Origin: Deinococcus rhizophilus
GTDB lineage: Bacteria > Deinococcota > Deinococci > Deinococcales > Deinococcaceae
Assembly: GCF_030271215.1 (NCBI RefSeq)
Contig: NZ_JASNGB010000181.1
Location: 1-6,170 of the forward strand
DNA: 6,170 nucleotides
Direction: 5' to 3'
Shown here: piece after piece, positions 1 to 6,170 of the stretch
Layout: each line of letters begins with the position of its first letter
How positions within the stretch are numbered: position 1 is the stretch's first letter
Position numbers and translations under genes: made by a program
The notes under the pieces: generated by a model
What the model was told of the DNA's origin: nothing
Seen by the model: the letters and a program-made list of their open reading frames with translations, nothing else
Databases searched by the model: none

Positions 1-822
<822 letters not shown>

Positions 823-828
823 CCCCGC

Positions 829-834
829 AGGATA
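829..834 (-). promoter_or_regulatory. Candidate -10 box (TATCCT) for leaderless folC transcript
   Basis: On the minus strand TATCCT is followed by exactly six bases (GCGGGG) and then the folC ATG. This places the expected transcription start at or next to the A of the start codon. The motif fits TANNNT, which is known to precede leaderless genes in Deinococcus. No convincing -35 is visible: a 17-bp spacer puts TGAGTC there, overlapping the ppaC stop codon. The gene could equally be read from ppaC. Confidence 0.5.
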
Positions 835-854
835 GGGCGGCGCGGTGGGAAGAC

Positions 855-1808
<954 letters not shown>

Positions 1809-1814
1809 GCCGCA

Positions 1815-1820
1815 ATTCTA
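1815..1820 (-). promoter_or_regulatory. Candidate -10 box (TAGAAT) for leaderless ppaC transcript
   Basis: Minus-strand TAGAAT matches TATAAT at five of six positions. It is followed by six bases (TGCGGC) and then the ppaC ATG, the same spacing as at folC. The predicted transcript would begin at the start codon. There is no recognisable -35; at a 16-18 bp spacer the -35 position falls in the stem and T-tract of the slpA terminator. Some ppaC expression may instead come from slpA read-through. Confidence 0.55.
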
Positions 1821-1833
1821 GAGGCCCCACAAC

Positions 1834-1855
1834 AAAAAAGGACCCCGAAGGGTCC
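1834..1855 (-). terminator. Rho-independent terminator of slpA
   Basis: The minus strand reads GGACCC-TTCG-GGGTCC followed by six T residues. This is a 6-bp perfect stem with a C(UUCG)G tetraloop, among the most stable RNA loops, and a U-tract. It begins 20 bp after the slpA stop codon. In the plus direction the stem lacks a following T-run, so termination is one-directional. It separates the slpA transcript from ppaC. Confidence 0.92.
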
Positions 1856-1875
1856 CCTGTCCTGCGTGAGCAGGT

Positions 1876-4587
<2,712 letters not shown>

Positions 4588-4591
4588 AAAA

Positions 4592-4596
4592 CCCCC
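4592..4596 (-). promoter_or_regulatory. Probable ribosome binding site of slpA (GGGGG)
   Basis: The minus strand reads TTTTGGGGGTTTTATG. The only purine-rich element before the chosen ATG is GGGGG, just four bases upstream. It is shorter and closer than a standard GGAGG site, but being flanked by T-runs it is probably unstructured. It supports starting at 4587 rather than at the GTG at 4707. Confidence 0.5.
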
Positions 4597-4650
4597 AAAA
4601 CGTCGCGCGAGACCCGTATCGGGCACTGAAGTAGACGGTGGGGCGAGTTG

Positions 4651-4668
4651 CCGGGTTTCCTCTCCCGG
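4651..4668 (-). repeat. Inverted repeat in slpA leader, possible hairpin
   Basis: The minus strand reads CCGGG-AGAGGAAA-CCCGG, a perfect 5-bp GC stem with an 8-nt purine loop that contains GAGG. An alternative pairing of the adjoining CTCC and GGAG is also possible, so the region could switch between folds. It lies about 65 nt before the slpA start. The function is unknown. Confidence 0.4.
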
Positions 4669-4714
4669 GGGAGGCCGCCTTCCACGTTTCTCTGCGCAAC
4701 CTGACACCCTTCGG

Positions 4715-4785
4715 CCTGAGACCTCAGCAAAGTCAGATCATGGGGATGATACCCGCATGAAGAAGTATGGGTCAACCCTGAGACC
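4715..4785. repeat. 9-bp direct repeat CCTGAGACC flanking the slpA promoter
   Basis: CCTGAGACC (GGTCTCAGG on the minus strand) occurs at 4715-4723 and again at 4777-4785. The copies are 62 bp apart, close to six helical turns. The distal copy ends one base from the -35 box. The proximal copy is in the early transcribed region and overlaps a perfect inverted repeat, CTGAG-AC-CTCAG at 4716-4727. The placement suggests a pair of regulator sites, but no binding protein can be named. Confidence 0.45.
4746..4775 (-). promoter_or_regulatory. Predicted sigma-70-type promoter of slpA
   Basis: The minus strand has TTGACC at 4770-4775 (five of six matches to TTGACA), an 18-bp spacer, and TATCAT at 4746-4751 (five of six matches to TATAAT). 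Transcription should start near 4739. This is the best promoter-like sequence in the window, and it lies in the only sizeable intergenic region, upstream of a gene expected to be very highly expressed. Confidence 0.75.
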
Positions 4786-4837
4786 GCCATAAAGCTCTTC
4801 AGGTCATGTCGGGGCAACGTTTCTGACGTAACTGTGA

Positions 4838-4851
4838 AGGTCTTCGGACCT
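4838..4851. repeat. Small perfect hairpin between tgt and slpA
   Basis: The plus strand reads AGGTC-TTCG-GACCT; on the minus strand the loop is CGAA. It starts about 20 bp after the tgt stop codon, but no T-tract follows on the minus strand, so it does not qualify as an intrinsic terminator of tgt. It could stabilise the 3' end of the tgt mRNA or mark a Rho-dependent end. No stronger tgt terminator is visible. Confidence 0.4.
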
Positions 4852-4871
4852 GACGCCTGAGCCGACTCGCC

Positions 4872-6068
<1,197 letters not shown>

Positions 6069-6075
6069 TCACGCT

Positions 6076-6096
6076 CTGGGAGAGAAAGTGTCCCAG
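6076..6096. repeat. Perfect inverted repeat in the tgt leader
   Basis: CTGGGA and TCCCAG form a 6-bp perfect inverted repeat around a 9-base loop, ending ten bases before the tgt ATG. On the tgt mRNA it would form a hairpin just upstream of the start codon; as DNA it could be an operator. It does not resemble a preQ1 riboswitch: there is no A-rich tail pairing back into the loop. Confidence 0.45.
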
Positions 6097-6107
6097 CACA
6101 CAACCAC

Positions 6108-6135
6108 AAAAAGCCCCCACCTTAGGGGGTGGGGG
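6108..6135 (-). terminator. Rho-independent terminator of the tRNA-Gly transcript
   Basis: The minus strand reads CCCCCACC-CCCTAA-GGTGGGGG followed by CTTTTT. This is an 8-bp stem, mostly GC, with a short U-tract, beginning six bases after the encoded CCA end. It should end tRNA transcription before tgt, so tgt needs its own promoter or read-through. Confidence 0.88.
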
Positions 6136-6141
6136 GTGGGA

Positions 6142-6170
6142 TGGAGCGGGAGACGAGATTCGAACTCGCG
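6142..6170 (-). tRNA. tRNA-Gly, 3' 29 bases (rest beyond right edge)
   Basis: The visible part is the T-arm and the 3' acceptor strand. The T-stem GCGAG (6165-6169) pairs with CTCGT (6153-6157) around loop TTCGAAT. Acceptor strand CTCCCGC (6146-6152), discriminator T (6145) and an encoded CCA (6142-6144) follow. The implied 5' acceptor strand is GCGGGAG. This, the U73 discriminator and the CGCGAGTTCGA stretch match bacterial tRNA-Gly, most like the GCC isoacceptor. The anticodon is outside the window, so the amino acid is inferred from identity elements, not read. Confidence 0.88.

Larger units (their letters stand above)
4588..4739 (-). other. Long 5' leader of slpA mRNA (predicted)
   Basis: If transcription starts six to seven bases after the TATCAT box, the slpA mRNA has a leader of about 150 nt. 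It contains two short perfect inverted repeats (4651-4668 and 4716-4727), no recognised riboswitch class and no gene. Long structured leaders are common on abundant envelope-protein mRNAs, where they affect stability or translation. That role is inference here. Confidence 0.5.

Noticed and set aside
4588..4707. Forty-codon N-terminal extension of slpA from a GTG at 4707
   Set aside because: It would bury the clear Sec signal peptide inside the protein, has no family-like sequence, and overlaps the predicted leader hairpins. The ATG at 4587 is preferred.
4786..4820. Second promoter upstream of slpA (TTGCCC, 17 bp, CTTTAT)
   Set aside because: The -10 matches the consensus at only three of six positions, much weaker than the TTGACC/TATCAT pair just downstream.
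4838..4851. Hairpin considered as intrinsic terminator of tgt
   Set aside because: The stem is only 5 bp and is followed on the minus strand by TCACAG rather than a T-tract.
4588..4871. Radiation/desiccation response motif (the TTATGTCATTGACATAA-type palindrome of Deinococcus)
   Set aside because: I looked in the tgt-slpA gap and before ppaC and tgt. Only scattered ATG or TTTATGG fragments occur, with no palindrome of that form.

Overview
This 6.2 kb GC-rich window looks like chromosomal DNA from a Deinococcus species. The strongest evidence is the large outer-envelope protein at its centre. It has a signal peptide, one SLH domain, a long coiled coil and a C-terminal beta-barrel ending in phenylalanine, which is the architecture of SlpA, the main S-layer/outer-membrane protein of Deinococcus. 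Two genes also appear to start without a leader, with a TANNNT box six bases before the ATG, a promoter layout known to be common in Deinococcus. The assignment rests on protein recognition from memory, not on a database search.

Every gene lies on the minus strand, so transcription runs from high to low coordinates. From the right edge the order is: the 3' end of a tRNA-Gly gene with its own intrinsic terminator (6108-6170); tgt, tRNA-guanine transglycosylase (4872-6065); a 284-bp intergenic region holding a good sigma-70-type promoter and a roughly 150-nt leader for slpA (4588-4871); slpA (1876-4587), closed by a UUCG-loop terminator (1834-1855); ppaC, a family II manganese pyrophosphatase (855-1808); and the first 274 codons of folC, which run off the left edge (1-822).

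The genes are mostly housekeeping: queuosine tRNA modification, pyrophosphate removal and folate polyglutamylation, with a very abundant type of envelope protein between them. They do not form one obvious pathway. slpA appears to be a single-gene transcription unit with its own promoter and terminator. ppaC and folC are 32 bp apart and probably share transcription, although each also has a candidate start-proximal -10 box.

I found no mobile element, CRISPR array, prophage, toxin-antitoxin pair or defence system. The long plus-strand open frames are shadows of the minus-strand genes. The points most worth a second look are regulatory: the structured, repeat-containing slpA upstream region, the two predicted leaderless starts, a ppaC promoter squeezed against the slpA terminator, and a hairpin just before tgt.
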